The position numbers and the translations under genes were made by a program. Below, piece after piece: positions 35,346 through 48,600 of a stretch of 64,000 bases of DNA (position 1 is the stretch's first letter; each line of letters begins with the position of its first letter). The DNA is from Erythrophleum ivorense (taxonomy: Eukaryota > Streptophyta > Magnoliopsida > Fabales > Fabaceae): contig JAIUCV010000003.1 of assembly GCA_026724425.1 (NCBI GenBank), positions 47,889,283-47,953,282 on the forward strand. The letters run 5' to 3'. The notes beneath the pieces were generated by a model. That model searched no databases and was not told the DNA's origin. It was given only the letters and a program-made list of their open reading frames with translations.

Positions 35346-37737
35346 ACTGCCTTATTGGTCATATTCAGGCTAATTTAAGAAAAGAGTTAATAAGGGGTCA
35401 GACAACCCACAGAGAGCAGAAACCGCTAGTATAAGTAGAGGAAAAAAGTAATGATTGATTACAGAAGATTAGTAAGAAGTCAGTAGGCCTAGTAGTTGAA
35501 AATGAGGAAAGAACTCAACACAAAAAAAGTTAGACACAGGGATAATGAGGTTGTTGAGAGCCTCCTATAAGGTGTTGACTCCCAGCTAGAGTGCTACCCA
35601 ATGAGACACTGAATGATAGAAAGCTAGTGTAGCCTTGAAATAATGTGAGATAAGGCTACTAGTAGTGAAGTATATAGTGAGTGACCTAGAAAGGTGTACC
35701 TCACAGGTAACACCTAGAAGTAAGTATGAGTAGCCAGTAACAGAGACCCAGAAAAAGAATAAGGACAATTAGTAAGCTACAGGTCAGATGAGATGGCTAG
35801 CCCAGGCTGAGCGTAAGCTAAAGCCTAGGGGAAATGATCAGTAGCATTGTTCCAGGTGAGATATGTAAATGAAAAGCTCAATAAAAGTTCTCCCTGGATC
35901 GAGAAGGGAAAGATGAGACATCCTGATGTCGGGGAAACCACCCAGTAGTGGTTAGTAAATTTCCCTAGATAGATCCCTCTGAGTCATAAAGCATAGTGAT
36001 AAAGGAAGTGAAGAAGAGTTGAGAAACTAGCTACAGAAAGGATACCCCTTGCTTTAGTAATAATTAAATGAGTAAACTAAGTCAGAGAGGTAAATGGATA
36101 GGGGTCTAATAGTTAGCCAGACAAGCTCCTTAATATAAGAATGATATAGGGTTAAGGCACGTGAGTGATTAGAGTACCTAGTAGAGCATGAGCTTCAGTG
36201 AGGTAGATTCCAAACATTGAGGGTATGTGTTCTGGATTGAGTTAGTAGAACCCTATAAATAGCATACTATGCTCCTAGGGATGGGGCTAAAGAGATTGAA
36301 CAAAGAGAAAGCCCAGCTCTGATCCAAACATAGAAATAAGCTAAGACAGAAAGTTAGTGCCTTAATACCCTTAGGGAAGCTCGAGAAAGCTAGAGACCAC
36401 CTAAGAAGGTGAGCCTCATATTATGTAGAGAAAAAGTATAAGCCGAGAGCGCCATAGAATGAAATTCTTGGGATTATATGAAATAGAATGCTTCTTACCA
36501 AGGGATAGTCTAGTTAAGAGTAGAGTAAGAGTATGAGCAAAAAGTCAACCCCCTTAATATTACAGAGAGTGAATAAGTGGAGGAACCCTAGGAAAATGTA
36601 GGTGCTCTTGAGTATAGAAAAACCTGAACTGGCAATAGAAATAGCCAGTAATAAAATATCTTTTTACTTAAGTAAGAGGATAAGAAAGGTAGAAAGAGAA
36701 AATATGACAGCATTTAAGCTGAAGACATACTAGATTGAGAATAGATATTTAGTTAATGTGCTTGAGTGCTTAAGAAAGCACACTCGTCCTTGGCATAGAC
36801 GCCCTTCTAGCATGATATTGCCCGAAGTAAAACTATCGGGCAATGCAGAGAGATCTTGGGATGTAGTAGAGGAAGAATCCTACCTTCCCCGAGCACTCTA
36901 TGAGAACAAGGCTGATAGAGAAAAGTAAGAAAGGGATACTTTAGATTATTGGGAAACTTGCAATATACAGGCAATAGTGGCCTTGAGCTCAGTCATAAGG
37001 TGCACGTGTATTAGTGTTTGATATTATGGTTTGCTTGTAACAATGGTCACATGATATTAGGCCTGATCGACCTAATAGTAATGTGACTTGAGTGCGTAGC
37101 AAACGACGACATCAACTACCAAAATGTCCCAATAATCGAAAGGTATCCTCGTTAAAGAACGAGATGAATTAGAAAAGAGAAGTAAAAGGATTCCAGGAAT
37201 ACCAAAACAGTAAGAAAAGCATGTAGAGAGGAATCCCCAATAGAGAATATTCAGATTCAGTATGCATAGTCTGAGTCCCTTATAATATATGTAAATAAAA
37301 TGAATAGGGACCAATGCATAGTCTCTCTCCTGCCAGAGATGTTAACCACGTTCAGTGTGTGAGATGCCCTAGTGCCAAAGCACTTAAAAGTAGAACATGG
37401 GCATAGTGAGAACTGCAGGATATGAGAGGAGGGCTAGAATGAGTATATGCAAAATAAGCAAGTTAATAGAGAAAGAAAGCAAGCCCAAGTGAAAAAAGGG
37501 CTGAAGTGGGAGCCCGAGGATCCTATGAGGAACAATGAGTGAAAAATTAAAATGCTCCCTAGTATCAGTATGATGGGATCCTAGAGAATCAGATGACACA
37601 GAACCCACTTCACATGAAGAGTATGATATACTTATGAGTTTAGCCTCAGCTATTATGAGCGATGGTTCTTAGACTTAGTGAGCATGTATTTCATTGTCAG
37701 ATACAGTGATCTTAGGCTTTGATGTCTCCCAGAGATA

Positions 37738-37835
37738 GATTGCAGTAGATCTCAATATAGCATAGCGGGTTGCAGTAGACCCTAACAAGGCTCTGAGAGG
37801 TCGCAGTAGACCTAGGGGTCACAGTAGATCCCACA
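37738..37835 (+). repeat. Short tandem repeat, GTCGCAGTAGACC type
   Basis: Four variants of a G-T-x-G/A-CAGTAGAYCY unit follow each other at about 22-35 base spacing (ATTGCAGTAGATCT, GTTGCAGTAGACCC, GTCGCAGTAGACCT, GTCACAGTAGATCC). Confidence 0.7.
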
Positions 37836-39036
37836 GAGTTACAAAAAGCCCTAGCCACAGTATGATAGATCTCTGGTAAAGATGACAGCCTAAGATAGTT
37901 CTACAGAGTAGTTAGTCTCAGAGACCAGTACAGTTTCAACTAACTTTTATCTTAGAGACTACAGACCTCCTGAATCTGGTAGATCGTTGGCACAAGGACA
38001 TGAAGGCTTTACTTAAACAGTTAGACCACTGACTAGATCTCTTTAGAGATGAGCATAGTATATGGGATGAGGAAGGCAAGAAATTAGCTTTCTAGAGTTA
38101 GAGCCGGATGAACCACTACCTAGCAGATAATAGCCCTGACCAAGGGATAGAGAGATCCTCGCATGCTAGCTTATGTATTCAAAAAAGAGTCAGGTGCAGT
38201 TTTACATAAGGTAAGTGGTACAGTATATCTCCAATGAGTAAAACTATGAGAATAGCTAGCATCCCAGCAGAACTCAACAATAGTCCGTGGTAGTAGCTAT
38301 TCGGTGCCAGTATGAGACACACATGTTAGGCTTATCAGTGCTGAAATAAGGGACTATAAAATGCCACTATAAGTGAGTAAAGAAAGTAAGAAAAAGTCCC
38401 GGCCTATAGAGACAGATATAGTAATAAACAGAGAAACTGGGATCATTAAAAGCAGAAACTCCTTAAAGGAGCTGTAATCCCAGTAAGCAGTTGCGATATG
38501 AGGCCGATGCTAGAAAGAAATGTGAATTGTAATCATGGGATGAGCTAGTAAGAAAGAACGCAGAGATAAACAGTGGACAGTATACTTCAAAAAAGTAAAC
38601 AGACAAAAACCTTCGATAGCTCTAATGATTAGAAAAGATGATAAGATGTTATAAGAAGCCATTCAGAGAGGATACTGGAGACGTGATATGAAATAAGTTA
38701 CCTCCTGAGATGTGTAAATGAGTCCATTGAAAGAAATGTTAACTCCTATGAACGGGTTAACATTAACCCGACATGATTAGTAAGCTCTCCCAAGATAGGC
38801 CTCCAAAGCTAGAAATTTCTTTCCCTTATGAGAACAATTAGCTAGTACTTTATAATCATAGAGCCTTCATTACAGGCTAACAAGGAAAATTCCCTGGCTG
38901 AGAGAAAACTTAAACAAGTAAAACCAAAAAGAAAAACATATGGAGCCAGGAAGAAGAGAAAGAAAGGAACAATTAGCCAGAATATAAAAGAGTAAGAGAA
39001 AGTGTATCCCTAAATTTTGGAGGATGAAATTTATTT

Positions 39037-39049
39037 AAGGGGGGAGAAA
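39037..39049 (+). other. Polypurine tract of LARD-like element
   Basis: AAGGGGGGAGAAA lies directly before the 3' LTR start TGTAACATCC, as expected for plus-strand priming. Confidence 0.88.
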
Positions 39050-42009
39050 TGTAACATCCGATCCTTTCGTAAATGTGAGAAACGCAATGTTTGGTTTCTC
39101 CATAAATGTCAGAAATAGGCTAGATACAAAAGGAATTCCCCGAAATAGAAGGAATTGGGGCCAAATAAAATTAGGTTAAAATTATAAATAATAGAAAATG
39201 AGGATTTGAGCCTTGAGTTGCTTAGAAATCAAGGCCGGAATAATTTGAAAAATTTGCCGAAAGGCCAGTGACATTTTCGTAAATATGGGCACTTTTTGAA
39301 AAACTCATAGGAGGGCTTTTTAAATGAAAGTTTTGAGTTCTTCGGGGTTCTCAAAGGCCTTGAAAACCATGGGAAGCCCCGGGACAATTAAAGCCCTTTC
39401 GGTATATGTTTTCTAAAGGTGGTGAGCCCAAACTTTGACCAGATCATTCGGGAAGGTTTTAACTTCAAATTGAGTGATTTGAAAAGCATTGTATAAGATT
39501 GAGGACCTAAATTTTATGATGGAAAAGATGGTTCTCAAAAAGGAGATAAAACGGATTAAAAACAAAAATGCCAAAAATGAGGGGTGAAATGGGAATTTTT
39601 GGAATTCTTTTGCTTTTAATACTCTCTCTTTCTCACGCCCTCCCTTGCGCTCATTTCTACTATCTTTCTTCTACCTAGAACAGAGAGGAGAATCAGTTCT
39701 CGTAGTCATACAAGAAGGAGCACTCTCAAAGGGAGAAAAAAGCCAAGAAAAGGTAAGAAATTCCATAGAAAGTCTAGCTTTCTCCTTAGCAAGTTACTTC
39801 TCCTCCTTCTCCTCCTTATTTCTATGGGTTTGATGGTGTTTCTAAATCTGTTTTGGGGGCAGAATAAAGATAAAAAATTCGTGTTTGAAGGGAGGCAACC
39901 AAGGAAAGTGAAAAGCAACCAAGAGAAAGCAAGAAAACAAGATAAAACTTTCATTTTTTGGTAGTTTCTTCCTCCCCCTTCCTCTTGCACGAATTTGGCC
40001 ACCATGAGCCCAATTATTAGGGGCTATTTTCTGCCTAACTCATGGAGGGATTAGGGGTTTTAGGTGGCAAGGATTAAGAATGAACCAATAGAATCAAGAA
40101 AGGAGTACTAAGAAACAAGATGGAATCATTAAGGATGCAAATGCTCCCTTGCAAATATGATTTTATATGAATGTTCTTAGGCTTAATTGAATGTTAAAAC
40201 ATGCTCCTAAGATCCCTAAGAGGCTCCCCACATGCTTCCTCCTTCAAGAAAATAAAGAGAACTCCATGGAAGGCCAATGCACCCATAGTCTCGGCCTAAG
40301 CAAGTTCACCTAACTAGGGAGAGTTTCAAAATTTTCTAAGGCCATTTTAGAGTCATATATGGTGAATGAATATAAGAGGAAGCCTTAAAAAAATTTAGAA
40401 CTCAAAAAAAGTGAATTGGGGTCATAGGTTCCATATTATTACTTAAAGAAGCAACATGGTACTAGGCCCTTTGTTTTAATGGTGTGGTGGCTCCAAGAGA
40501 TTTAAAAGGAGCAAGAATCATAATTGAGAGGAAATAATGAGGCCTAGAAGTTATTTGAAGAGTGTTGATTCATTAGGCACCATTATGGACCATAATGAAG
40601 TCTATAGAGTAATCTAGGGCTTAAGCAAATTGTATAGCTTTAGAATATATTTCATGAATCTAATTAGCTCCCTTAAATCATGCCTAAGCCAAGAGAAACC
40701 ATCTCCACCAAATTATGGGTGTATAGCCGAGGCAAAGAAGGGAAATCCAAGGAGAAAAGTGTGTAGATTTGCACAAGGTAGCTCTCTCCACCTTCTCTCA
40801 TGTATGGATGTGTGTTTAACTTATTTTAAAATGTGTGTATATGTATTTTCAAGTTATGAAAAGTATGTTAGCATACCTTTATATGCCATGATTCTTAATG
40901 CCATGCTATGTTTTCCAATGAATGCATGATGTTTGTATGAGTTTACTTGAGTGTGGAGAGGCCAAGAACTCTTCCCTTTGGTGAGGATGAGCCAAGAACC
41001 CTTGAGCTTGGTTAAGACAAAGCAAAGAGTCTCCCAAAAGCAAAGTGGGCTCCCAAGAGTATGGTTGAGTACAAAGTGCTTGAGGAATTGGTGAGGCAAG
41101 TCCAAAACCCATGAAGAGAAGTGTGAGGCCAATCCAAACACTTGGTGAGCTCTTGAATGATTTGTATGAGTTGCTCACATGCCAAGTTTGCTTTTAAAAT
41201 GTCTATGGCTTTTATTTTCTCCATACAGGCATTTGTAAAGCTTGCTTGCACATATTATGTATAGTTGAATGGAAGATGAGCTATTAGAATTCTTTGAATC
41301 CCATCTCCTCCTCTCCAATGATCTAATATGCTAGGTGGACTAAGTAATTATAGTGAAGGGAGCCAACAACCATGAAGAGCAAAGATTGACAAGCTTATGT
41401 CTTGTTTTGTCTATTTTGGAACCATAATGATGGTTCATAATGTATATGATGTTGTATATGTACCATGTACCTTGAAACATGTGTAAATATGTTATTATGT
41501 GATGTTTAGATGTATGAAAATGATATATGACCCATATCACTTATTTTGAGTATGAAATGCCAAAGTGTGCAATATGGAATTTTGATAAAAGTATGCATAA
41601 GTGTGAGTTGAATGGACAAAATGAGATGCATGACATTTGGGACCATTTGGGCAGCTCACTTAAGTCTCAAATGTGCTTTTAGACTTGCCCAAAAGGTTCC
41701 AAGACTAAGGGAAATCCATTTGGCAACTTTGGCACCTTGTAAGGAGCCAAAATTCACCATTGTGGAATCTTACATCACTTTTTAGCCAAATGAGTTAGCC
41801 TTGATATGAGATTTGGCATGAAATTAGATCTCATTGAGAGCTTTCTAATAAGCTAAGGATCATAATTTTTGGAGGTCTACAGAATATTTGATAATTTTTC
41901 AAAGTTGGAAAAATTTATGGAAATGGTCTAATGCACTGTTACAATGGTCTGAAATTATTTTCTGTCACATGAGACTCAAATAGTGTCCAATTGCCATGAA
42001 ATTTTACAT
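39050..42009 (+). mobile_element. 3' LTR of LARD-like element, truncated
   Basis: It aligns from TGTAACATCC with the 5' LTR and keeps the 315-base part missing there (about 40190-40500). Similarity stops at ATTTTACATG near 42009, equivalent to base 33672 of the 5' LTR, so about 750 bases of its end are absent. No target duplication can be tested. Confidence 0.87.
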
Positions 42010-42452
42010 GAGAGAAAACTTAAATTCCATATGTTTTAGCATGTAACACCCTAAACAATGATAGTTTAGCTAGAAGAGATTTAAGAAGGATAAAATGAGC
42101 TAAGACCTTGCTAAAAACATAGTTTTTAAAGACACGACAAAGTTGAACCAATTAAATCATTTATGTTTGCTAAGTCCTAATCAACTAATTTTAAGTTATA
42201 ATGGCTAAATCCTATTACTAAATCTCTATAAGATTGTTATGTCAATTAGATGATTCTACATGGTTTACAATCTTTTAGGGTTCTTAAAGCATTCCAAAAT
42301 GGTATCTTGGAAAGCTTAAAATTTCACTCAGGTGGACAAAAGTTAATCTTGGAGTGATCAATCAAGTGCCATATTAGAGCAATTGACTGGTCAACAAAAC
42401 TTGTTCAACAAGTCATTTATAGATTTGACAATTGATTTTGTGTGATACCTAA

Positions 42453-45312
42453 TATAACACCCCCAAAATTAATTAAGGTGTTAATCATGAATTTGGGTTA
42501 ATTAAGAATAATTAATATAGAATAATTGGACAAGTTAAGTGAATAGAAATTTTAGAGAGAAAAATAATTAATATGAGTTTGAGATTTAATTAAGTTATAA
42601 ACCCCATCTAAGCCCAAATTAAATTAAGTAGGCTAAGGTTGGGAACTAATGGAGGCCCAATAATTTTAAGTGTAGATCCAACTTATATAAGCCCTTGTAA
42701 TTGGCCCAATACCTCTTATTCAGACCTCAACTAAGTGGGCTCTTGAAAACTTAACCTAACCTAATTAAAAGTTTGAATTGTTAAAGTTGGCCTAATAACT
42801 TACAACGTCAGCCCAATAACTAGTAGGAGCCCAATAGGTCCTTGGGCTGATGGGTTAACCCATAACCCATTTAGAACCTAACTTAAAACTTTAAAAATCA
42901 TTTTGGCCTCTCCCATTCTATAAAAACACAAGAAACAAAAGGGAAATTCAGAGGTCCAAAAGGGAGGCTATGGTTCTTGACATATTTCCACCATTTCCAA
43001 CTTCTAGAGTAAGATTCAGCCAAGGTAATAGTTGTATAACTTAATCTCCTTCTCTTTCTCTTCATTTTGGCCTAATTAGTTTTTTATTTGGAGCATTTTC
43101 ACTATACCCAAAATCTGAAATGTGGTTGTTTGGGATTTTCTTGGTGAAATTTCGTAGGTTGGGGCTGAGGGTCTTAGTAGGTAAGTATAAACTCTTCATT
43201 TTGATGCATTTTCTACTGGTTTAAGACCCCCATAGTAGACTTATAGTATGGGTCTTAATTTTTTTCGAATTTTCCTATAATTTAGAGTGATATTTTGATG
43301 TTTCTATTCTAAGGAAGGAAAAATCCGAAATTAGAGGCTCTTGGTGATTGGGTAAGTATTTTTGAGTAGTTCTATATAGCTTAACTCCTTGAGTAATGGG
43401 TTTATTAATATAAATTGTAATTAGGGATAGTAATGGCTTGATTTTGTATCCATAGGCTAAAGCAGCATTCAATTGGCTCTTAGAGGATTAGTTACAAGTG
43501 AGGTAACCGGGGTTTATGCTAATTCCATGCATATGTTCTGTTTTAATTTTGTATTTATTGCATGATTATGATTTTGATACTAAATGAATTGGTTGACTAT
43601 CTATTATGTGTGATTGGACCTTGTGAGTTCATGGTGGAGCTATGGTGCGGCTGCCACCCGTGCATGTGCTTCAATCGGGCACCGGGTTATGATCAGACCC
43701 CAGATGCATTGAGCCCTGGTTGTGCTCAATGGGGAGTAGATGTTATGGATGGGCCTCTCCCGATGTTATTGGCCTTTAACATGTGGAATTGTGATTGCTA
43801 ATATGGGATAGTAATCATAGATAACCTAATTATTTCATTTACTGGTATGGCTGGTATGTTTTCTGATACTTATATGAAATCATGCATATATGTAAACTAA
43901 ACTAAAATATATGAATGGAATTTACCTTGGTTACTGAGATTTGCATCTCACCCCATTTCATGGGATTATACTTTTACGTGAAGGCCCTTCGGGTAAGGAT
44001 AAAGGGAAGCAAGTGAATGAAAATCTATGAACTCCAGCCATGTATGGAGGAGGCTACACTTAGGCTAATCTAAGTAGAATAGATGCATTTTTGTTATTCG
44101 TTTATATAGCATCATCATGTAATCATGTTGCCAAGTATAAGCATTTATATTTTGATTAGTTGGAATGTATCTATTAAGGAGTTAAATCTCATTATAGCTT
44201 AGTATTAGATGTATGAACTTGTAGTATCTGATGTATGAACTTTGTTAAATTTATGATATGGTCTACTATTGGAAATGTCATCATGGGATATATTAGATTG
44301 TTGATTTGAATCAGTGATGTATGGAATCTCTAATGGAATATGTATCGGATGATAATGGTTGATAGTTCATGAACTGTTATTGTTATTACTCTATGGACTT
44401 GCTAAATAGGGTAGTTGGAGGAGTAGAAATTAACATTTAAGTCTTGAACTAGTAAAGATAGAGAAGCTGGGTAAATTAGGCTAGTAAAAATTATTGGAAC
44501 CCCACAAATTAAGGTAGAGTGGCCCTAGCGTGTCATTGGAGGAAGAGTGGAGAGTATAAGACAAGACTTTAGAAGTTGTAGGATAAGAAGGCATTTCACC
44601 ATGGCCAAAATATTATTAGCCGCAGCCAATAGAGGCGAAGTTGCCCAGGGAGAGTACCAGAGAGCGATTCATCGCGGCGAGAAGTGGAATTAGCCACGGA
44701 GAAATGTGAGAGGCCAAACTGGGAGTCGTCTAGAAGGTAATTCGCCGTGGCTAAATAGGAATTGGTCTCGGCAAACTTTCATGAAAATGAGTCAGGTGTT
44801 CCAGAGAGGAATTAGCCATGGTGAAAGGGGGAATTGGCTATAGCCAATAACGTGGGGCAAGTGAGGTAGGTTCCAGGAGGTTTCCTCGCTACGGTATCAT
44901 ATAGGTTAGTCGCGCTGTGGAAAAATCTGTAAAGATATAAGGGTGAACCTGAGAGTAATTGGGAGCAGCGCAAGGACATTTAGCCACGGCTAATGGTTCC
45001 AAACTCTCATTCTAACCTAAAAATCTTAGTGTTTCATATGGTAACCTCAAAGAATGACCTAGAAACATTAATAAAAGATTCTTGTGAGTTGAAATTAATG
45101 GGTAATAGAATCAAAGGCTTATAAATAAGTGTTTGTTTCCCTTGTGTACATGAATGCTTGTAATTATTTGGTTGATGACTTTAATAACATTACGATTCAA
45201 ATTTCCTTGCATTTTCTAAATGTAATTAGTCGTAATGTCTTGTAATCCTGATTTGAGGTTATTAATCCATATTTTACCTTAATTACAATGATTAGAAGTT
45301 AGGTTCGTCACA
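42453..45312 (+). mobile_element. Solo LTR, family B, perfect TSD CCTAA
   Basis: The 2860-base unit starts TATAACACCCCC (TG changed to TA) and ends GTTCGTCACA, flanked by CCTAA at 42448-42452 and 45313-45317. It aligns throughout with the 3' LTR at 7888-10655, including the CACCGGGTTATGATCAG block near 43680. It shares no internal region, so it is a recombination product. Confidence 0.92.
44580..44995. repeat. GCCGCGGC-type dyad array in family B solo LTR
   Basis: At least seven variants are visible, such as TTAGCCGCAGCC, ATCGCGGCG, TTAGCCACGG, TTCGCCGTGGC, TTAGCCATGG, TTGGCTATAGCC and TTAGCCACGGC. They are usually preceded by GGAATT or GTAATT. Confidence 0.7.
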
Positions 45313-45601
45313 CCTAATCAACTGTAGCTAGTAATGTCAACTAGAACCTCCTTGACAGTTGACTGGTCCCAAGAGTCTGATCAATTGGTAGTTCACAATG
45401 TGCGATTCTTGCACCTAAAACCTCCCGACCAACTAGTCACCCTTAGATGGTCAACTAGTCATATCAGAGCTAGCAAATTGAACTCAAAAAAGTGGTAAAT
45501 GTTCAAGTTTCCTATTAGCATATCACTCCCAAACCTAAACCAACACCAACCAAACAACTTGGGGCATTTTTCAATATGCCAGAACATATCTAGAGTGGTT
45601 C

Positions 45602-48600
45602 TGTAACATCCGGTCCCTCCGTAAAAGTGAGAAACGCAATGTTCGATTTCTCCGTAAACGTAAAAAATGGGCCAAATATAAAAGGAAGTCCTCGAAATAG
45701 AAGAAATTGGGGCCAACTAAAATTATGATAAAATTTTAAATAATAGAAAATGAGGATTTGAGTCTTGAGTTGCTTAGAAATCAAGGCCAGAGTGATTCGA
45801 TAAATTTGCCGAAAGGCCAGTGGCATTTTCATAAATATGGGTACTTTTTGAAATACTCATAGGAGGGCTTTTTAAATGGAAATTTTGAGTTGCCCAGGGT
45901 TCTCAGAGGCCCCAAAAACCATGGGAAGTCCCGGGACCGATAAAGCCCTTCCGATGTACTCTTTCCAACGTTGGTTGACCCGAACTTTGACCGATTCGTT
46001 TGGAAAGGTTTTAGCTCCGATTTGAGTGATTCCAAAGGCATTTTATTAAATTGGGAACCTATTTGTTATGATGGAAAAGACGGTTCTAAAAAAGGAGTTA
46101 AAACGAAGTAGAAACGAAAATGCAAAGTATGAAAGGGCAAAAATGAAATTTAAGTGTTAAAGGAAGCTTCCAAACTCTTTTTATAAGTCACGTTCTTCCT
46201 CTCCTTCATTAAACCGACTTGCTTCTGCCCATTTTCAGAAAAGAACTCCAGCTTCTTAGGCGCACAAGAGAAGGAGGATTTTGGAGGAAGAAATTCAAGA
46301 AAAAGGTAAGAAACTTTAAGAAATTCCATATCCTTCCTTCTTCAAACTTGCTCCCCTCCTCTCAAGCTTTATTTCTATGGTTTTCATGGAGAGTTTGGTG
46401 CTGTTTTAGGGGCAGAACAGAGAGGGAAATTTCGAAAATTAAGGGAGCAAGCCAACCAAGTGGAAGAGAAAGCAAAGAAAAGCAAGAAAACAAGGTAAAA
46501 CTTCTATTCTTTGGTAGTTTCTCCCTCCCCCTTCCTCTTGCACGAATTTGGGCACCATGAGCCCAATTCTTAGGGGCTGTTTTCTGCCCAATTTATGGAG
46601 GGATTAGAGGTTTTAGATAGCAAGGATTAAGAAGGAACCAATAGAATCAAGAAAGGAGCATTAAGAGACAAGATAGAACCATTAGGGATCCAGATGCTCC
46701 CTTGCAAATCTGATTTTATATGAATGTTCTTAGACTTAATTGAATGTTTAAACATGCTCCTAAGACCCTAGAGAGCTTCCCACATGCACCTCCCATCCAT
46801 GAAAGCAAAGAAATTGTAAGAAAAACTAATGGACTCTAAGCTAGAAAAGTGTAGAGCTCTTGCACACTTTGCAAAAACTGATTTGATATATGAATTTCCT
46901 TGTATGTGTGAGTATTTGATTGAGCTTCTAAGACCTCTAGGAAGCCTCCCAAGTGACTCTCCCATCAAGGAAAAATTGGAAACCCCTTGAACCCTAAATA
47001 CTTCCATAATGTTGACCTAGGCTAGAAAGAGTACCAAGGGAAAGTTTTAATTTGTTTCAAGCTTATTTTTGAGTCATGTAGGATGGAAGAGGATAAGAGG
47101 AAGCCTTGGAAAAATTTTAGAAGCCCTAGATAGTGAGATGGAAGTGTAGGCTCCATAATGTAGCATAATGAAGCAACTCCTAGCTAGGCTCTTTAAAATA
47201 ATTGTGTGATGACTCCAAGGAGTCTAAATGGAGTCAAGAATCATAGATTAAAGGAGAGAAGGGAGCCAAGATCATGAATTCTTGAAGTTGCTTCATTAAG
47301 TGCCTTATGGAAGCATAATGGAGCCATAAACCAAAGTAGCATCATGTAAAGTGTGTATAATGCCAAGGCTTGTTCCCATGAGTAATTCATGTTTCTTTTG
47401 GTGTGTCTAGGCCAAGAGAAACCATCTCCACCAATTAGTGGGTGTGTGGCCGAAAGAGGAGGCTTGAAAGCTAAAGAAAAAGTGTGTGAAATTGTGCAAG
47501 GAAGCTCTCCACCTCATTCTCTTTGCATTCTTGTGTGCATATATATGTCTTAGTGTTCTTGCATGCATTCTTGATGCTTGATAATATGCCACTTGATCCT
47601 TGTTGTGCATTGGTACCAATGTGTTGTCTTGAATGACTATGGTTGTGGAAAGAGCTCATAAGGGTGAGGTGATGCCAAAAGTCCCTTAATGAAGGTGAGG
47701 AGATGCCAAAAGTCTCATGGCATGGGTGAGACAAGGCCAAAAGTCCCTTGAATAGGTGAGGCAAAGTCAAAAGTCCCTAGACCAAGAGTGAGGCAAATCC
47801 AAAAGTCCTAGAAATGGGGTGGGGCTAAACCAAAAGTCCCTAGAGCATGAAAGCAATCTTGACATGTGAATGTGGCATGGAATAGAATTTATTGCACACT
47901 TTATGCTTGTATAGTTATGCATTTGGCATATGTTTGCCTTGAATGTGATGTAAATGGGTGTGTGAGCTATTGAGATTCTTTGAATCTCATCCCCTCCTCT
48001 CCAATGATCTAACATGCTAGGTGGACCACACACTTATGGTGAAGGGAGCCAACAACCATAAAGAGCAAGGAGTGACAAGTTTATGTAGTATTTTGCCTAT
48101 TTTGGAACCATAATGATGGTTTATAATGTATATGAGGTTGTATATGTACCATGAACCTTGAGACATGTGTGATTATACTATTATGTGTTGGTTAGACGTA
48201 TGAAAATGATATATGCCCCATAGCACATATTTTGAGTATGTATGGCCAAAGTGTGCAATATGGGATTTTGATGAATGTATGCATAAGTGTGGGTTGAATG
48301 GCCAAAATGAGATGCATGAGGTTCGGGACCATTTGGGCAGCTTACTTAAGTCTCAAATGTACTTTTAGACCTGCCCAAAAGGTGCCACAACCAAGGGAAG
48401 GCCATTTGGTAAATTTGGTACCTCATATGGAGCCAAATTTGACCATAATGGAACCTTATGTTACTTTTTGGCCAAATGAGTTAGTCTTGTCCTGAAACTT
48501 GGCATGAAATGAGGTCTCATTAAGAGCTTTTTGGGAAGCTAAAGATCATAATTTTAGTATACCTAGAGAATATTTGAGGAATTTTCAAAGTTAGGATTTT

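Larger units (their letters stand above)
34425..39049 (+). other. Non-coding interior of LARD-like element
   Basis: I looked for gag zinc knuckles, protease triads, RT (FxDD), RNase H and integrase motifs and saw none. The longest frames are under 85 codons and scattered on both strands. The plus strand is purine-rich throughout, with AGTAGAG and TAGTAAG words. It contains GCCGCGGC-type dyads (35170-35340) and a short tandem repeat (37738-37830). Confidence 0.7.
31025..42009 (+). mobile_element. LARD-like non-coding LTR retrotransposon, family A
   Basis: Two family A LTRs in the same orientation bracket 4625 bases. A primer-binding site follows the left LTR and a polypurine tract precedes the right one. 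The interior has no retrotransposon protein motif on either strand. Long LTRs with a long non-coding interior are the hallmark of LARDs, which depend on proteins of another element. The LTR pair differs at roughly one base in ten over the first 245 bases compared by eye, so the insertion is old. The right LTR stops at about 42009, some 750 bases short. The left junction lies in RPA fragment B. Confidence 0.82.

Noticed and set aside
40854..41251. Three overlapping minus-strand frames of 79-95 codons
   Set aside because: They lie in the 3' LTR, are partly repeated in the 5' LTR with changed frames, and show no motif.
47407..48033. Minus-strand frames of 70-99 codons
   Set aside because: Inside the 45602-49450 solo LTR, within short AAAAGTCCC-type repeats; no sign of coding constraint.
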